Of a stretch of 64,000 nucleotides of DNA, positions 62,399 through 64,000 are shown one piece after another. A model generated the notes under the pieces. It made no database searches, had not been told where the DNA came from, and worked only from the letters and a program-made list of their open reading frames with translations. The stretch lies in assembly GCF_000482245.1 (NCBI RefSeq), contig NZ_AWNH01000038.1, forward strand, positions 59,117 to 123,116, given 5' to 3'. Origin of the DNA: Leptolyngbya sp. Heron Island J (lineage in GTDB: Bacteria; Cyanobacteriota; Cyanobacteriia; Phormidesmidales; Phormidesmidaceae). Each line of letters starts with the position of its first letter. Within the stretch, counting starts at the first letter, position 1. The position numbers and the translations under genes are program-made.

Positions 62399-62656
62399 CT
62401 ACAATCGTCGGACGAGCATGGTGATGACGTCATCGGGTTCTGGTCTTAAAATCAGCCGATGGTCAGGGACTTCGATCAGGGGACTCCAGTGGCTGGTTTC
62501 GACATAGCGAAGGTTATGGAGCAGGTGGATGGTTTGGCGGATATTGCTGGGATGACCGAGCAGGATATGGCGGATGGTGCTGCCGGGACCTGGCAGGGTG
62601 GAAAAGTCGGCAGGTAAACTGGGCAACACCTGAGGTGTCTGGTCTTGGAAGGTCAT
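62399..62656 (-). CDS. Small conserved cyanobacterial protein
   Basis: An 85-residue protein, MTFQDQTPQVLP at the start, then LPGPGSTIRHILLGHPSNIRQTIHLLHNLRYVETSHWSPLIEVPDHRLILRPEPDDVITMLVRRL. The coherent length and the PDHRLILRPEPDDVITMLVRR ending look like a conserved short family of cyanobacteria, but I cannot name it. It converges on the RND gene. Confidence 0.65.
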   Translation of the reverse strand: MTFQDQTPQVLPSLPADFSTLPGPGSTIRHILLGHPSNIRQTIHLLHNLRYVETSHWSPLIEVPDHRLILRPEPDDVITMLVRRL

Positions 62657-63142
62657 AGGGGCGTTTTCCTTGGCGGGGTTAAACGCGAAACGACAGGAGG
62701 AAAGCGCCCAAAAAAGTTAGCCACCCTGCAACTAAACTCAGGGTGGCTGTAAAATGCTCACAGCTCACCGACTGGGCTGATCAGTCGAGGGGTTAGCGGG
62801 GTGGTTGTGTTGGTAGCACTTCCATCTCGCGCAGCTAATTTTTTTGGGTGCGAAAAGCAACTGGGGTCAGTCGCTTATTGTGTAGGCTATCAGGCCCAGA
62901 TCGATGAGTCAAGCAGACGTTTGAGGGGTTGTTATGTGGTGGTTGGCCTCGACTCCGCTCAGCCAACTTTCACCTCGCTCAGCCAACTTTCTACCTCGCT
63001 CAGCCAACTTTCACCACCAGCATCCGCTGAGCGAAGTCGAAGGGAACACTAGCACTGTCTGAACTTCTGATTTTATTAAGCTGCCGATAGAGCCAAAATC
63101 GAACAATTTTTGCCAATATGGAGTTCGAGGTGGGGTTAGGCG
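62657..63142. other. 0.49 kb intergenic region with tandem repeats
   Basis: No gene is supported; a plus-strand frame at 62801-63052 is composed of the repeats. Three near-identical units CTCGCTCAGCCAACTTTC occur at about 62945-63015, followed by the inverted motif CCGCTGAGCGAAGTCGAAGG. Confidence 0.6.
62943..63045 (+). repeat. Tandem CTCAGCCAACTTTC repeats
   Basis: Three units of about 21-22 bp, containing CCGCTCAGCCAACTTTCACC, CTCGCTCAGCCAACTTTCTACC and CTCGCTCAGCCAACTTTCACC, end in a segment that is a partial inverse of the first (GCTGAGCGAAGTCGAAGG). They belong to the same motif family as the sequence at 19109, 57602 and 62271. Confidence 0.75.
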
Positions 63143-63448
63143 ATGGCGATGACTAAGGATGAGCTACTGGCTTTGCTTGAGCAGGCGGCAGCAGAAGGAT
63201 GGACGGAGTTGGATCTGTCGGGGCAGGGGCTGACGGAGTTACCGGAGGAAATTGGTAAGCTGACTCAGCTGGAGAGGCTGATGTTGGGCAAGGGGAAAAA
63301 GGATGAGTATGGGAATCAGGCATGGGACAATACTGCCGTCAATGGTAAATGGAAGTGGGGGCCGCTAACTATTGGTAATAAGCTAACAGAGTTACCCGAC
63401 TGGTTGACCAACCTGAGCAATCTGCGTCACTTAGGAATAAGGATTTAA
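63143..63448 (+). pseudogene. Truncated leucine-rich-repeat protein (ROCO/STAND-like N-terminus)
   Basis: A 101-residue fragment. The N-terminus TKDELLALLEQAAAEGWTELDLSGQGLTELPEEIGKLTQLERLMLGKG is typical of cyanobacterial LRR-ROCO/COR proteins, which normally go on for several hundred to over a thousand residues. Here LRR sequence continues (NKLTELPDWLTNLSNLRHLGI) and stops at 63448, just before the transposase gene's stop. It is most simply a gene cut by transposon insertion. ATG 63149 is an alternative start. Confidence 0.8.
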
Positions 63449-63460
63449 TAACTTCCAATT

Positions 63461-64000
63461 TTATATGTGTTGTGGTTGAGCGACATAATTCCATTGAGGT
63501 AAATGGTCATCAAAGCGAAGGGGCATGTGAGCCTTAAACTCATCGGCAGCTTTACGTCCGGTCTCATAGACCGCATCGATAATCGTGGTCACAACGGATA
63601 ATCCAGTCTTGGTAGAGGTTTGAGCTATCAAGTTGCTGAGTGCTTCAAGCGATTCAAAAATGGCCCCTTGGCAGGTGCGTGAAATCTGAGCAAATAATCG
63701 ATGTTCAATAGGATTGTATTTGGAGGTATAGGGTGGGTAATGGGCAACGCGAATCTCAATTCCCAAGTCATTGGCTAAAGTTTGGAGGTCTTCCTTGAAG
63801 ATATAGTGACGCGCATTGTTGCTCCCTCCGGCATCACACAATAGGAGAATCGATGAGGCCGTGGGATAGTCATTGCTCCCATGGTGAGTCCACCAATGAT
63901 AGATGGAGTCACAGGCAAATTCTGAGGTATCTCGACTCGTCCCAATTTGGACGTACCCTTTGTTTTGCTGAAGGTCATAGAGACCGTGGGGAATGGCCAC
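63461..64000 (-). mobile_element. ISAzo13-family transposase, C-terminal part (runs off the window)
   Basis: About 179 residues of the C-terminal half of a DDE transposase: LLLCDAGGSNNARHYIFKEDLQ (second catalytic Asp) and PPYTSKYNPIEHRLFAQISRT (catalytic Glu), the hallmark of ISAzo13-like (Rhodopirellula-type) elements. The N-terminus lies beyond the window. Its stop codon is 11 nt from the end of the truncated LRR gene, so the insertion-sequence end should lie in the short gap around 63436-63460; terminal repeats are not obvious. Confidence 0.9.

Noticed and set aside
62656..62800. Prophage or defence island at the right end
   Set aside because: Only one insertion-sequence fragment and one broken LRR gene are present; no integrase, capsid or restriction genes appear.
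62801..63052. 83-codon plus-strand frame with Ser/Leu/Thr repeats
   Set aside because: The repeated amino-acid pattern is only the translation of the intergenic tandem repeat.
1..64000. tRNA, rRNA or CRISPR array
   Set aside because: No cloverleaf, conserved rRNA stretch or regularly spaced repeat-spacer array was seen. The short tandem repeats found lack unique spacers.

Overview
The window comes from a cyanobacterium with beta-carboxysomes. The palindrome GCGATCGC (HIP1) recurs throughout. There is a ccmK2-ccmK1-ccmL-ccmM-ccmN-ccmO shell cluster, an NDH-1 CO2-uptake operon, a PsbP-like lipoprotein, and several short protein families confined to cyanobacteria (DUF2973, DUF2605, Trp-rich TIGR02450). 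Base composition looks moderate. A large exopolysaccharide locus and many dispersed short repeats suggest a Leptolyngbya-like filamentous or biofilm-forming lineage, but the genus cannot be fixed from the sequence alone.

Layout. 1-2.4 kb: a truncated GT2 glycosyltransferase and four small cyanobacterial genes, all on the minus strand. 2.4-6.8 kb: a gliding-type ABC-2 exporter operon (ATPase, permease, GldG-like auxiliary protein, DUF4340 protein). 6.8-8.0 kb: a 1.2 kb leader with no genes and several inverted repeats. 8.0-18.9 kb: a Wzx/Wzy-type exopolysaccharide operon (Wzc-like tyrosine kinase, Wza-like OPX protein, flippase, polymerase/ligase and four glycosyltransferases, one of them exostosin-like). 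19.6-22.5 kb: a 970-residue secreted-type DUF4347/DUF4114 protein. 23-31.5 kb: mixed housekeeping and regulatory genes (TPR, PRC-barrel, two DUF697 GTPases, a six-helix membrane protein, a pterin dehydratase, PsbP-like, Maf). 31.5-33.9 kb: a CtaA-like copper ATPase. 34-44.2 kb: the carbon-concentrating region, with ndhF4-ndhD4-cupB on the minus strand, divergent from the ccm operon on the plus strand. 44.3-52.7 kb: a DM13 protein, a PspA-like coiled-coil protein next to a solute-binding/OmpA fusion, an unrecognised 603-residue helical protein overlapping a 2OG-Fe(II) oxygenase gene, an HtrA protease, and a HEAT-like protein. 52.9-57.1 kb: glycogen phosphorylase, pdxH and a methyltransferase. 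57.8-62.3 kb: an RND efflux pair. 62.4-64 kb: a small conserved gene, a truncated LRR/ROCO gene and an ISAzo13-family transposase fragment.

How the parts fit. The NDH-1MS' complex (NdhF4, NdhD4, CupB) hydrates CO2 to bicarbonate at the thylakoid, and the adjacent ccm operon builds the carboxysome that uses that bicarbonate. CcmM shows the gamma-carbonic-anhydrase domain, four RuBisCO-small-subunit-like repeats and a plausible internal start for the short isoform. The 8-19 kb block reads as one polysaccharide assembly and export system.

The least explained items are the 603-residue protein coupled to a 2OG oxygenase; an inverted pair of MITE-like elements at 19.1 and 57.5 kb; a perfect 30-nt palindrome inside the OPX coding sequence; and repeat sequence that has become the C-terminal tail of the RND pump. 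No tRNA, rRNA, CRISPR array or prophage was found.
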